From: Portulaca oleracea
Taxonomy: Eukaryota > Streptophyta > Magnoliopsida > Caryophyllales > Portulacaceae
NCBI GenBank assembly: GCA_029582165.1
Contig: CM055877.1
Coordinates: 42,231,249 to 42,295,248 of the forward strand
Direction: 5' to 3'
DNA: 64,000 nucleotides
The translations under genes were made by a program, and so were the position numbers. Under the pieces are notes generated by a model that was not told the origin of the DNA, ran no database searches, and saw only the letters and a list, made by a program, of their open reading frames with translations. This document shows, in pieces, positions 45,169 through 57,410 of this stretch. Numbering within the stretch: position 1 is the first letter of the stretch; each line of letters opens with the position of its first letter.

Positions 45169-46707
45169 TGAGTGGAAGGAACAAGCATTCACGTGTTGAA
45201 GAGACTCCCTCATCACAACCAGGTCCATCCTCATTCACGAAGGAACGTTACCAAGCGCACCGGCCACGCTAATTCGGTGTGACCCAAATGCATATGTGAT
45301 TTTCCGAGATGATGAGCATAGACAATGGTATGAAGCACTCCAAGCACAGAAGATATGTGCACCGGACATTTATGATGCAGCAATGGTGGAAGCCGTCCAT
45401 TGCAAATTAAGCTTCGACTACCTCATTCGCACTCTAGGGTGGGAGGTATTCATTACAATCGACGAATCGATTGTGGACCAACCCGTCCTCGAATTCTTGA
45501 GTTCCTTGAAGGTTCACAATGATGGCAAGGAGGACGCTTATTTTGAATACCGAGTCGCCAACAAGGATAAGCGGTGCACGTGAAGCGTCTACGCCAAAGG
45601 TTGGGTTTGCCCGATGATGGAAGGTATTTTGACAGGTGCGAGAACTTTGATTACCAAAAGGCAATGCAAGCCATAACATGTTGGAGGAGGATGGATCTTG
45701 GTACAAGAGACGGAAACCAACGGTATCATTGCCCCCGTAACTCTAAGGGGCGTGATTTTTGCAATCTAGCCGTCCCAATCTTCCAAAGTATCGTGACAAG
45801 TTCAGTGTTCGGGAGAGATGATGGACGCCCCAAAGTTTGGAAAGACGGCCTCTTCGTGATCTACAATACTGTAAGGGGCAAATGGGTCAACACGGTTTGA
45901 TGCATCTTGCACTGTCTTCGGGAGATTAGGACAGAAGCCCGACCTACTACCATCGGGATGGGGCACCTCATTTGCCACTTCCTCGCTCAAGAAGGTTTCA
46001 GGAAGTACTTGAAGAAGTGGACTCCACGTTATCTTTCGGATCCTATCGACAGGGTACGATTGCAGAAAATGAACATCCTCGCGAAGCACCCGACTTGCAC
46101 AATCTACTGCCATGGACACAATGATAACAAAATGGAGATTCTCTTTGATCCGAACCATGCCGAGCAATGGTTGGATATCACTAATGAGCATAACTGGTCT
46201 TGTGGCCAAGAGCGTGATACCCACCGCAAGGTGGGAGGCCCAGATGTGTCAGATGGTGAGGAAGAAGAGGAGGGCAATGAAGAAGAAGAAGAAGGAGAAG
46301 AAGAAGGAGAATAAGAGGAGGAAGAGGAAGACAATGCCGGTCATGGTGAAGCTAGCAGTAGTGGAAGTCAGCCATGGGAAGCTTCATTAGGGCATCTCAA
46401 CTCTCAATTTGAGCAAATGAGAGTTGACCTTCGAGAACAACGAACTTTACTCCATAGTCATCATAGTTTGTTGGAGAGCCAACAAGACTTGCTACGTGCC
46501 CAGAAATCCACACTCAACAATCTGCATGCACATGTCCAAAGGCACAAGGAGTATTTTCAACAACAGAACCAGTATTGGCATGACTGGGGCTATTACTACT
46601 ACTCCGTTGAGAACCATGCCCCAGCACCGCCGGGGTATACAAACCCCCACTATCCCACCTACTTCCCTTATCATCCATATCCTCCCCCAGGAGGATCTGA
46701 GCAATGA
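45169..46707 (+). pseudogene. ATHILA ORF1-like (env-position) protein relic
   Basis: A start at 45169 gives MSGRNKHSRVEETPSSQPGP, then frames switch at about 45290 and 45575. Key stretches are FRDDEHRQWYEALQAQKI then DIYDAAMVEAVHCKLSF, and LIRTLGWEVFITIDE then PVLEFLSSLKVHND, which fit the N-terminal half of the ATHILA ORF-1 family (Pfam PF03078/PF20167 type). Later come GMGHLICHFLAQEGF-like residues, an acidic tract, a Gln/His-rich coiled coil (LREQRTLLHSHHSLLESQQD) and a Tyr/Pro-rich tail. In Athila elements this ORF sits after pol. Its function is unknown. Internal stops at 45898 and 46312 make it a relic. Confidence 0.65.
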
Positions 46708-47590
46708 TTTGTAAGTGTCCCCGCCCCCACTTTACTCTCTTTATTGATTTGATTTACACTGATAGTGTTAGATAAGTGTGTGGGGGGAGGGGGTGCTTTA
46801 TGGGGAAGGTTAGGAAAGTGTGTCGGTTAGCTTAGTTTTGTTGGGTTCGTTGTCCCCATGGTTTGGTTGTCTTGCTTCTATTGGTTCATCATTCGTAAGA
46901 TCGGATAGGAGATTTGTTTCACCCTCAATTCCCGCCTAAAAAAAAGTGAGATTTGGGGTTGAGGTTAATCTTTGTCAATGTATATGTTGTACATATTTTC
47001 GCTTTTCTTTAGTTCTTTAGTCTCTAGTGTCTTGTATATATTTTTGATTTTGTCTTTCTTTTGATCATGCATGCGAACACTCATACTTAGGATGTTTTTC
47101 TTGATTATCTCATACCCAAAGTGTGATGTTTCTTTGGATCGCAAATTGAGTTCGTTCTTTAATTGAAGACCTCGAGGTAACCTCTTTTCCGCCCTCTTTG
47201 TGGTGAATATCTTGATCCATGTTGCATGCTTGATTTTCTTTTTGGGTGGCGAACCTCTTTGAGTGTCTGTTTTGGGGTTATATTATTGTTGGAGCCGTGT
47301 GGGCTCAGGTCGCCACCACTTTTATGTGCTAGTTGTTCTTGTTTGTTTGCTTTTTATAGGTTCTCTACCCTTTCATGTGACACCCTTCTCACAATGAGGA
47401 CATTGTGGCGTTTTATGTGTGTGGGGGGGGGGGGGGGAAGATATTCTGTTTCAAGGGTAGATCACCTAGCATTTTTATTTTTATTTTTCTTAGTTTTTTG
47501 CTAAAATTTGAATTTTTTTTGTGAAAATGAAAGAAAAAAGGGGAAAAGGTTGTGAAAAACCCCTAAAGTTTTTCTTTTTCTTCGAAGATG
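46708..47590 (+). other. 3' non-coding part of element B
   Basis: A G-rich tract lies at about 46780-46800. The phrase ACAATGAGGACATTGTGGCG (47391-47410) runs into 15 G at 47423-47437. A similar 'gaggacattgt...gggggg' phrase is common near the 3' end of Athila-type internal regions, and the tract could serve as a polypurine tract. No coding sequence. Confidence 0.55.
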
Positions 47591-47812
47591 CTTTCATTCA
47601 CAGTTGTGTACGTAGTTGTCTAATTGGCCGGTGCAATCGTTTAAAAGCGGCTGATATGGATAATGATAGGCCTTAGGAAGGATTTTTGCCATGATTTATC
47701 TCTATTTGTAAAACCTCGAGTTTGAGGGAGAACGGAACCATTAGGATTGTTACCGAACCGTTACGCTTAAGTTTAAGTTTCGAGGACGAAATTTCTTTTA
47801 AGGAGGTAATGA
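47591..47812 (+). repeat. Gypsy internal 3' end in front of LTR H
   Basis: 'TTTCGAGGACGAAATTTCTTTTAAGGAGGTAATGA' is the usual 3' end of the coding and polypurine region in several plant gypsy lineages (typically '...CGAGGACGAA..TTTTAAGGGGGG..G' then the LTR). A 3' LTR should follow it, yet the LTR that follows is itself succeeded by a PBS. The left boundary is uncertain. Confidence 0.6.
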
Positions 47813-48390
47813 TGTAAAACCCCGAAAAATCCAAGGGTGTTGACCATGACGTCGTTAATTAATTAGGTTGACTTCGTTAATTGTTAAATGTTTGTTTATG
47901 ACTATTTTTAATGACACTTGAGCTCGTAGGATCGTGAGGGACTAACAATGGTATATCGGTAATTTCATGGGATTAGTACTATTAGTTTTACTCTTTTATT
48001 ATTAGTATTACTATTAATATTATTGTGTTATACGAATATTTATGTGAATATCATTTGCTATGTGAATACTATTATTAATATTATTATTAGTATTATTATT
48101 ACTATTATTATTATTAGTAGTTTGTTTTTAGAAAATCAGATTTTAGTGTTGGGTTGGGTTAGGATTAAGAATAGATTAGTTGGGCCTAATTGTTAGATAA
48201 TATAAAAACCCCTCTCTCTCTCCCTCAAACCCTAATCTCCTTTCAAACTAAACCCTAACCCTAGCCTTCCTCTCTCTCTCTCCCTCCCTGTGCGTCTGCC
48301 GTCCCCCAGCAGCCGCCACCACCGCGGCGCCACCACCGTCGGTCAGAAGACGACGCCGACAACCACCAGCAACCGCCCAGGGTTGCCCTC

Positions 48391-48440
<50 letters not shown>

Positions 48441-48759
48441 CTTCTCGATGTCCCGACTTTCTGCCGCCACCACTGCCGCCGTTCTCCCCGTTGTCAGCCG
48501 CCCAAGCACCATCGCCGCCACCCTCATTGCTGCATCACCTGACGTCGATTGAGCCCACTAGACTCAAGAGGAGTAGTGTTAGTTGTTGTTGCTGTGCGTG
48601 ACCCAGGCAACGATCCCTGCTTACCATCGTTGGTGCGCCGCCTGCCATCGCCGTCGACTGCCGCCTGTCGCCGGAAACCACCACCCAAAACCCCCTAACG
48701 TAAACCCTAATTGTTTTTAACAAATTCTTTTCTTTTATTTTCTCTATATTATTTTCTGA

Positions 48760-48805
<46 letters not shown>

Positions 48806-51303
48806 GTTATTATTATTTTTGTTAATTCTCATTCTTGTTTAAATCTTGTAATTTGGGTAATTAAGGGTGTATTATTTATGTGTAATTTGTTTGAATTATT
48901 TTATGTAATCTTTATGTTCTAAATCGGTGTATTAGGGTTGTAATAGTTGTAGTAAAATTATTAGTGTTCAATTGTTCGATATATTTGGTTTTCTTTTAAA
49001 GCATGTTTAGGGTTTTAGAAAAATACTATTATTGTATGCACGAATCTTTAAAGTATAATTACCTAGATTAATTCTTGAATTGTTAGTTAAATATTCATAT
49101 GTTCTTAATTCTCTTAGGGTTCATTCATGTTTAGTTTCATGTTTACATCTTGTTTATTAAGTTAGACGATTGTTTTACTAAAGTTCGATTCTTGTTTATT
49201 AGTTCATGGTTCTTGATTTAATCTTGTTTAGAGCAATTACTTGTTGGAATTCGTGATTTAGTAGTTTAAATATTTATATGTACTTTATAGTTTATTCACA
49301 TGTTCTTTAGGACCTTTCTTGATTCTTGATTAAGAAGTTCGTACTTTATAATTATTCATGTTGTAATTAAAGGATCTTGAAGTAGTATGTTTTAGAATTC
49401 ATGTGTAGGATAATGTTGTTATTATTTCATGTGTTATATTTTGTATTAGTGATAGGGGATTTGATGTTTGGACTTTAGATGGATTAGACTAATTACCTTG
49501 GACCTTAGTCACTGTTTTAAACCCAAATTAGGACCCCGGGATCAGATTGGTGGAAGTTAGAACCGAATTGGCAAATTAAATCGAAACTGGGAACGAGACA
49601 GTTTTGATGGGGTCTAAAGATCGGGCCACCAAGGTTAGTGTAGTTGTCTTTTGATCGAACCCTTTGGACTGGAGTTTCCCTAAGATGTTAGCTTTCATAG
49701 GAATTTTGCGGACCGGACTTTGGAATTTTATAAGTTGAGTTATACCCCAATTACCAGACCTAGGTCAGATCTGGACAGCTTGGAAAGATGACGGTTTTTG
49801 AGGACCTTAAAGCGTATGTTGGGTCTCGAATTCAACTTAAGCGTTTTAGTAGACATCCTGAGGTTTCTTAAAATTCCAAAACCAGACCCATAGGATGTCG
49901 GGAAGTCAAGTTAAGACCCTTTTTGTTTGGATGCTGAAATCTGTCTTGTTATGTGAATTGTTAATGAATGTGTTGTTGATTGAAAGAGTTATTTGGTGCT
50001 AATATGCAATTACTTGGAATGTGTTAGGTAATTTAAAGTGTAAATTCATGATTGATAAGAACCTATAGGGTTCCTAGGGGAGGGTTAGTTAGAAGGTAGT
50101 TAATACTAACTTCGAAGGACGCATTTTGATTAGAATAATTATTCTATTTTAGGCCCGAGCTAATTCGCGTCGTTAGTGAGCTCAAGTGTGTTCGTTTTGC
50201 TGTGAAGTGAAGTTAACCAGGTAATGTCTATGCTCTAATCCCCATTGGGATGCTCTTTAAAATGTGTTTTAATATTTTCTAATCTGTTTTGAGAATTGCA
50301 TCCCGAAAGGGGACTTTATGTGGAAATGTGACCATCTGTTTTGAATAACTGGTTGTAATTGTTGTACTTTGATTTATGAGTTGAGAAATTTGATGGTCTT
50401 TTATTAGTGGTTTTTCTTATTTGGTTTTGATAACCTGGGTTGGGTTTGACTTGAGAGTTGTGAGCTGAGCTTTGCATAAGATACTAATGATTCAAGTGAA
50501 ACATTAAGCGGGTTTATTTGGACGTAGCCTGTGGTAGGCAAAGGGTTTGGGACCCTGGTCGTAGCCTGTGGTAGGCAAAGGGTCTGAGACCCTGGTCGTA
50601 GCCTGTGGTAGGCGGAAATGTGAACTCTTGATATTTTGGTCGTAGCCTGTGGTAGGCAAAGGGTCTGGGACCCTGGTCGTAGCCTGTGGTAGGCGGAAAT
50701 GTGAATTCTTGATATTCTGGTCGTAGCCTGTGGTAGGCAAAGGGTCTGGGACCCTGGTCGTAGCCTGTGGTAGGCAGAGGATCTGGGATCTTGATATTTG
50801 TTACTTTAAGGGATGTGGTATCCCGCCCGCATAATAAAATATGATTTGGTTGGGTTGAGAAAAACAGTTAAGGGTTAAAGGTTTGCGAAATGTTTTGACT
50901 TGTTCCCTCTCCCTCAAATGAATTGAAATGAACTTAACTTGTTTTTAACGTTAGGGGTAGACAATATTGAGATTTCCCCCTCATTTTTTGAAATGTTTTG
51001 TTTTCAGGTGATGATCAATATGCTGGGGACGGGAATTAGAAGTGAGGACGACATGTCTAGAAGTCGTTAATTTTGTTATGCTTTTTTTTTGAAAGACTTG
51101 AAGTTAGTTTTCAGGTTTATTTCTAAGTATGAGTTTGTTAGTTGGTTGCCGTTGACAGACAGTTGTAGTTTTCCTTCTCGCCTTGTATTCCTTTGGAGAT
51201 ACGGCAGTGACGCCCAATAAGAGTTTGAGTCTTCCGCTAAATTTTGTCTGTTAACGTTAGTTTGACTTTGACTTTTCTATAATTGAATTTTCAGGGCGTT
51301 ACA
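47813..51303 (+). repeat. Large gypsy LTR (H), 3.5 kb
   Basis: It starts TGTAAAACCCCGAAAAATCC and ends ...CAGGGCGTTACA before a tRNA-Met PBS. A transcription-start-like region has GC-rich, TC-rich sequence (48190-48690) with (TC)n at 48388-48438, which generates Pro/Ser- and Arg/Glu-rich frames. An (ATT)n microsatellite is at 48761-48805 and a minisatellite at 50523-50790. Confidence 0.85.
50523..50790 (+). repeat. Minisatellite in LTR H, seven units
   Basis: The core CGTAGCCTGTGGTAGGC occurs seven times. It alternates between a 37-bp form (core plus AAAGGGTCTGGGACCCTGGT) and a 44-bp form (core plus GGAAATGTGAACTCTTGA and TATTTTGG). The 37-bp form includes the palindrome GGGTCTGGGACCC. The open frame through it is a repeat artefact. 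Confidence 0.92.
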
Positions 51304-51306
51304 GAA

Positions 51307-51318
51307 TGGTATCAGAGC
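51307..51318 (+). promoter_or_regulatory. Primer binding site after LTR H (tRNA-Met)
   Basis: TGGTATCAGAGC is complementary to the 3' end of initiator tRNA-Met, the usual plant gypsy/copia primer. It lies three bases after the LTR end. Confidence 0.92.
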
Positions 51319-52301
51319 TTTGGGTTGCGACCTGGTAGCTCCTAAGTGTCTATTAGGCTTTTAGTTAGAGCTTAGGATGCTACGTTCGGAGTGATGAGTA
51401 TAGGATGGGGGTATGGAATGTTTGTCTGTTTCTTGGATTTCTTATGTGTTGCAAGTGCGTTTTTGATTATTTTATTTTTCATATGTTGGGTTGTATAACG
51501 TCGCCTTTGTTATCAGCATGAGACTTTAGCTCCTCTTAAAGAATTAAAAGCCCGAGGTGGGTGCGGAATATAGTCCCGAGGAGGGCCTAGAACCAGAAGA
51601 AGACCTCTGATGAGAATTCGGAGGCCGAGAGAAGACTTCACATACGAGGAACAGTCGCTGGAGATTTTAGGTTGCAGAGAAGGTAGCCTCAATGAAAGAC
51701 CGAGCCTTAAGATGAGGCTCTGGTAGAGTTCAAGGTGGAAGTAGACTCCGAGGAGGACTTTGGGGATGAGTTTGACAATCCTGATTGGACCCCAATCATG
51801 GTCCGCAGGAACCCTCTTTCTTATGAAAAATACTCTAAGTAGAGTTAGTAAAAGAGTAGTGGGATTAGTCCCAAGTAGTAATACTTACATGTAATTAGTT
51901 TTTGATTGTTTAAATTTATAATCGTGTGGTTTGTTGCTTTTGTTAGCCCTAGTTAGGAGACAATGAAACTTTATGTGATGCTCGGGTGCAAGAGATATGA
52001 AATAATGAATTTCTTTTCTTGAGCTATTGTTATAATCTTATGAAAGTGAAAGGATGTTGGCAAATGATCAAGTGAAATGTGGAGTTAATCTCAAAGATTG
52101 AACCCTTGAATTTTGTTGCAAGTACCAAAGAGTTGAAATGTGATGCTATTAAATGCGATTAGAGTTAAAGTTATGTTTATGGTTCTGTTACTTGTCGAGT
52201 TCTTTTATGTTTAGTCTAATAAGAGTAGTTAACTTCAGAATTCGTATTTAAGTTGTGAGAATAAGAACCCTAGTAGTCTAAATCGACCCCTTTGAACTAG
52301 G
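51319..52301 (+). other. Leader between PBS of H and gag start
   Basis: No coding sequence was recognised. The stretch is A/G-rich near 51540-51840 and otherwise featureless. Confidence 0.6.
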
Positions 52302-52564
52302 ATGTCGGACATAAACGGTTCTCAACCCAACCACGGCAATCGGGAGCGCCCGCAAGCTGCAGCCGAACAGCGCCCTCAAACCGCGACTGAACTGCGCCAG
52401 CGTCTTCCTCACCTGATATCAGGGCCAAGTACAATAGCACCAGGGAATGACCTTGCTAGCCTACTGATGATTGAGATGCTTAACAAGCACGAGGATCTAC
52501 TGAAGAGGGTGGTGGATCGACAAGGAGGAGAAAGGGAAGATGATCCCTCCACTCTTCTCCAAAG
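52302..52564 (+). pseudogene. Gypsy gag N-terminus (H), truncated into LTR B
   Basis: ATG at 52302 opens MSDINGSQPNHGNRERPQAA, a polar N-terminus, then LASLLMIEMLNKHEDLLKRV, a helix common at the start of plant gypsy gag. At 52565 the sequence switches to LTR B at its internal position 600 (GTTCAACTTCCTTGC). The last residues of the frame (FNFLALYINSK) are therefore LTR-derived. Confidence 0.65.
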
Positions 52565-53181
52565 GTTCAACTTCCTTGCTTTGTATATAAACTCTAAGTG
52601 AGGATTTTGCTAGGGGGTTAGCTTTATTACCTAGACTTTTACATTCAGCTTGTATTAGTGAGTTTTAGAGAGAGATTAGTGAGAGATTAACTTGGATTAA
52701 TCTAGGGTTTTGGTGGATTTTAGGTGTTGTTCAAGATTCGGGGATTCAATCAATTGAGTGATTGTTGAATCATCATTTCATTTGCTTTCCTTTGTTCATT
52801 TCCAGCATTTCGGTAAGTATTCTCTTCCCTTAACTCCTTTATTAATTGTCTTGCTAATTACTTTACTTGTTCTTTAATTGTTTTGCCTGCTACTTTCATT
52901 GTTTTGCTTGTTTATGGTTGTTTGATGCTAGAATTATGCTTAGGGTTGGTTTGGATGTTGTTAGCTTAGTTGGTATCATGATTAGTGGCTAGAAACCCTA
53001 TGGGTTAGGGGGTAATTAAGGGTGTGAATGTGTGATTAGGCTAGGGTTAGCAATTTTAGTGAGTAATTACTTGGGAAATCAATTTCCCACTCCTTTCCTT
53101 CTCTCAAGTGGGATGTATTTGGGTCCAAAAGTTCCTGAATACATCCAACACTCGTGTTGGAAGGTAGTAGATGGGATAGTT
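52565..53181 (+). repeat. 3' LTR of element B, first surviving part
   Basis: It matches 40517-41130 with roughly 6 percent difference by eye over the first 265 bases. The first 600 bp of the LTR are missing at the chimeric junction. It ends at GATAGTT, where the CACTA element starts. Confidence 0.9.
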
Positions 53182-53779
53182 CACTACAAAAAAAAGGGCT
53201 TTTGCCAACAGGGCTTATCTGTCAGTAAAAGTCCAATATTTGTTGGTAAAAAGTTTTACCAACAGATAATTATCCGTCACTAGCCTGTTGGAAATAAACC
53301 TGATTGTAAAAGTATTACCAACAGATATGTAATCTGTTGGTATTGCTAACTAATGCCAACAGTTTTTTCTGTTGGTGCTGGAAATTTTATACCGATAGTT
53401 AATATCTGTCGGTGATAAGTAACGTATACCAACATCTTTTTAATGTTGGTAAAATATTACCCACACTTTATCTGTTGGTAATACGTTTTTCACCAAAATT
53501 CAAAAACATTGTCCAACAAATATATCTGTTGGTAATACAATTGGTACAATTTGAAAACATAGATATCTATTGGAAATAGTGACTATTGCAATTTATAAAT
53601 ATATCATGATAATATATTGTACCTGTTGCACATAAACCATTAAACCATTGACAATATCAGAAAAGAAAACCCTTAACTTTCATTTATTGGATGTGTTCTA
53701 AATTGTAAAAACAATACATATGTCTAAATTAAAATTTTACTTAATGAAGTGCAAAGTATCAAAATGAGACCAAATAGTT

Positions 53780-55668
53780 ATTCAAATATGGAATAACATT
53801 GCTTCCCAGCAACTTCTGCTCATTCACAAAATACAAGACCTGCAGCTTCTCCACTGAGGCGTCCTCAATCTTTTTGGTCAGCTCCTCTCGAGCTATATCC
53901 ATGAAGTGAACCAGAAAATCCCCCTAATACCAAAGCAGATTTATCTGAGATCAACCATAAATGATAGGACTGTCCATATCAAAGTTGTAGTTGACCAGGG
54001 AGCAAATTTTCATCTTTGAATCCTAATAAAAACACTTTGCTAGTTGTTGATTAATTCTCCACTTACTAATCCAAATCATGTGGGTAGTCAATGGGACTGC
54101 CAATGCAACCAACTACTTTTCTGTAAGTTCCCTGCCAGCAAGTCATCAACTCTTAAACAAGTGAAAACCAAATTCATAAGTACCTGATCAAGAATAAGGT
54201 AATGCTTTATGGATAGTAGTTTCCCCATCAGAGCATACTGCACAAGGTAATACAAAGGGACAAAAAGTTGAGCAGCTTGAATATAGCGGCAGAATCCTCA
54301 GTTTAGAACTCTCTAATACTTTGACCCAAACTACTACCACCAGAGCAAGTGAACATAAAGAGCCAAGTGCCAATAATAGAATGTTCACACAACCTGAACA
54401 TTATGGCCACATTCTCTCATAACATTCAAATATTTCCCAATTGTCAAGACTGTCCCAGCAACATCTGCAAGGAAGCTAGGAATGTTGTCCTTGAGGCTGT
54501 ATCGTTGATGCCAATACTTAGCATCATAATCCTGGGTGAGACTTTCCTAAAACATAAAAAGAGCAAAAAATGTCAAATTATTTGCAAGAACAAATAAGGT
54601 CCTAAATATTCTGTCTGCACTACATACCTTCTGCATAGATCTGTTTTCGGCTTTGAAGAACTCACCATATGGATCATCAATTACCCTTTCATACACCCAC
54701 CTAAGAAGGAAGCTTCAGTTAGTGAACCTTACATAGGATAACAGGTGTACCAATATGAGCAAGAACATTGATATTGGTGGGGCTTTTTAAAATATCACAC
54801 TCAAAAGAAGCTCCACATGCATCTGTGCAATTCAGTGGGTTCACTACAAATCCATTCGAGTGCATCAATCACTCAACAAGAAACCATTAGGAACTAAATC
54901 TCAAGGTGTGAATTTACTGAGCTTTATTTAATATCCACCAACACGATTTGATAGGCATGAGATCACTACAGACCATAAAACAAGAAGAGGGGCTTCTAAT
55001 GTACCAATAGTAGAGAAACATGAGAAATAGGAGGCATGATCAGAATTACTTCAATGAAAATTTATTAACAAAAATGGTCTTGTGGATACAAGACAAAGTA
55101 TTACCTTTCTAGTATCTCAAGATAGGCAGAACTTGCAGAATGTGCCATCTTTTCTAGCATTGATCGCACTACGTGATCACCAGCCATGGCTTTAGCCTAC
55201 AAATGATGAAGCTAATAGGAACTGATGCTTAACAATGTCTTTCTAGCTACATGAAATTAACGAAGGTTCAAATGCCCAGGCCCTTTGGCAGGTTCCATAC
55301 TTTTTCAGATAGGATAATGAAGTTAAAACTCATAAGTAGCAATTTGACAAGTTTTGTCATCACTATAGTCAGCAAGAGATTATATTATAACCTGGCTTTA
55401 GAGGAAATTAAGAACATCTACACCGGTATAACCATTCAACAAAGCCTTCTGGATCACAGAAGCAAGAGCTTTCATTGATCCCATCATCAGCTGCATGGGA
55501 TGAAAGAGGGAAAATACATTAGACAAGCGTTGATCAAAACTAAAAAGTTTGTCAAAAAAGTTCATACCTGGCATTAGAACCATAATCGTTGAAGTGAAAG
55601 CCGGCACAGACAAATTGGTGCTCAAGTTGAGCCACCATAGCCTGGTAGTCCTGAAGATAGCTCACTAC
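53780..55668 (-). pseudogene. GCP2: Captured exons of gamma-tubulin complex component 2
   Basis: Seven exon-like blocks on the minus strand appear in order with introns between them: DYQAMVAQLEHQF (55566-55668), MMGSMKAL (55400-55495), AKAMAGDHVVRSMLEKM (55105-55195), WVYERVIDDPYGEFF (54627-54699), YDAKYWHQRYSLKD and YLNVMRECGHNVQV (54392-54547), GKLLSIKHYLILDQ (54185-54325), and GDFLVHFMDIAREEL (53780-53925). They match the middle of plant GCP2/SPC97, which nucleates microtubules as part of the gamma-tubulin complex. Retained introns show capture of genomic DNA rather than cDNA. Block one has a stop inside (LWF-stop-CQ) and a small frame change, and block six is shifted, so no intact protein is made. 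Family identity is from remembered motif order. Confidence 0.85.
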
Positions 55669-57011
55669 GGATAATCATTCATTAGGGTGCACTCAATTGC
55701 CCATTTAGCAACTTCCAATGCATAGTCTGCAGAGCATGATCGATCTTCTCAACCACTGTTCAAATAAGATTATTCCCTTCAGAAAACTGTAGATATATGA
55801 ACTTGCAGTACCCACCCCCTCCACTATCTTGGAGCCTCCAACCTTTCAAGACTTGGCAAAACAGCCAGCCACTATGAAAAGGGTGGCATTCCAAGACGTG
55901 AGAGAACTCAGGTGCTACAATCATTGAGCAAAACCAACCCCAACTCTTAATTAGTCTCAAGGAAGTCTTCATCATGTTAATTTTTAGATTGCCTCAATCA
56001 CTCAGTGTGAAAACAAAATCATTCACCCACACTGTCCCCAAGATTTAGTCAGACATAAAACTGGAAACAAACTGGAATCAGTATTACGCACATGTAATTC
56101 AATCGGATTCCAACTAGAGATTGCATTACATTTCAATCGAATAAGAGGGGGAGTAGCAAGAAACCAAAGGCAATGCACTCGATTTAGGCCAGAAGAACCC
56201 CAAATTTGCACAGCCCACGCAAACTCACAATCCCAACAAATAGATCGAACAATCACTACTAGATAAAATGAAAATAGGAAGAAAAGGAGGGAGCACACCT
56301 GGATGATGTTAACCTTCTGAATACTCAGGCAGTTGTTTGTGAATTCATCCTTGCACAGCCAGACACTCGAGCAGTCTTGAACATGGATTCTCCTATACTC
56401 TCAAGATCTTCTCCAGAAAGACGATTTTGGACCTCTCGAGTGCACACGCAAGCTCTCAGATTCGCCATCATGAAACCGTAATCTGGCACTCACAAATTGA
56501 TTTTTCGCAATCTTAACTCTCGATTTCTCTATTCCTTCATACGGAAACCCTCGATCGACTATTGATGTCCATAAATTCTGCAAAATAAATGACTCTTGCC
56601 GGTGTTGATTTATCGCAACTCTCACTGGTGTTGCTAGCTCCTTCTTTCCACTTATTAATTCTCAACTGGTTTGTTATGCGATAATTCAAACTGAGAATAA
56701 TTAGTAAAAGTAGGAATCTTGTTCTGTGCAAAAAAAGTACTTGTTCTTCTTTGAGAGGAGCTTGTTCGTGTTTATCTTGCGGCCGCCACTCTCGCTGGTG
56801 TTGCGAGCTCCTTCTTTCCACTTATCTGGCACTATAACCTTAACCAATTTTTTCTCACCTGGAAATTTTGTCCCAAATTACAGTGAAAGTCACATCACGA
56901 TCAGCATAGCATAATCAGAAGTCGTAACCATAAAACAACAAAACTGAAGACAAAACAGGAGAGACGACAGACTCACACTTCTCGCAGACCATAGTTGCTC
57001 CCAAATCTATG

Positions 57012-57062
<51 letters not shown>

Positions 57063-57410
57063 TGCAGAAGCACCAGAGACAAGTCGGAACCCAACTGAAG
57101 AACAAGCTTTATATAGGTCAAGAAGCAGATTTGAATTGTTTGACACAAGAAATCAGCAAGTTATCACGAGCAATTCAGAGAGTGTCAAATAAGAAATCAG
57201 CAGTTTTTAAGGTTTGAGGAGGAAGCGCCGGCGACTGGAACTAGAGAGGAGGAAGTGGCGCTACGGCGGATTGGAGAAGAAGCAGCGGTGAGCAGTTTTT
57301 AGGGATTGAGGCAGATTATGAGAAGATTGAATGATTGAATGAATGTGATGGTAGTAGTTTTGGCCGTGTTTTTTTTTTTCCTAAAAATAACGCTTAAATT
57401 TTCACAACAT
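55669..57410. other. CACTA interior of unknown origin
   Basis: No domain was identified. A (TC)n tract lies at 57013-57061. A GC-richer stretch, 57210-57300, on the minus strand would suit a 5' leader of the captured gene. The region 56520-56830 contains a duplicated phrase (CTGGTGTTG then CTAGCTCCTTCTTTCCACTTAT, near 56624 and 56797). Confidence 0.5.

Noticed and set aside
46104..46334. Poly-serine frame on the minus strand
   Set aside because: Antisense of the acidic GAA/GAG tract in the ORF1-like relic.
50504..50740. Open frame with repeated TTGYDQ peptide
   Set aside because: It is the minisatellite of LTR H read in the antisense frame.
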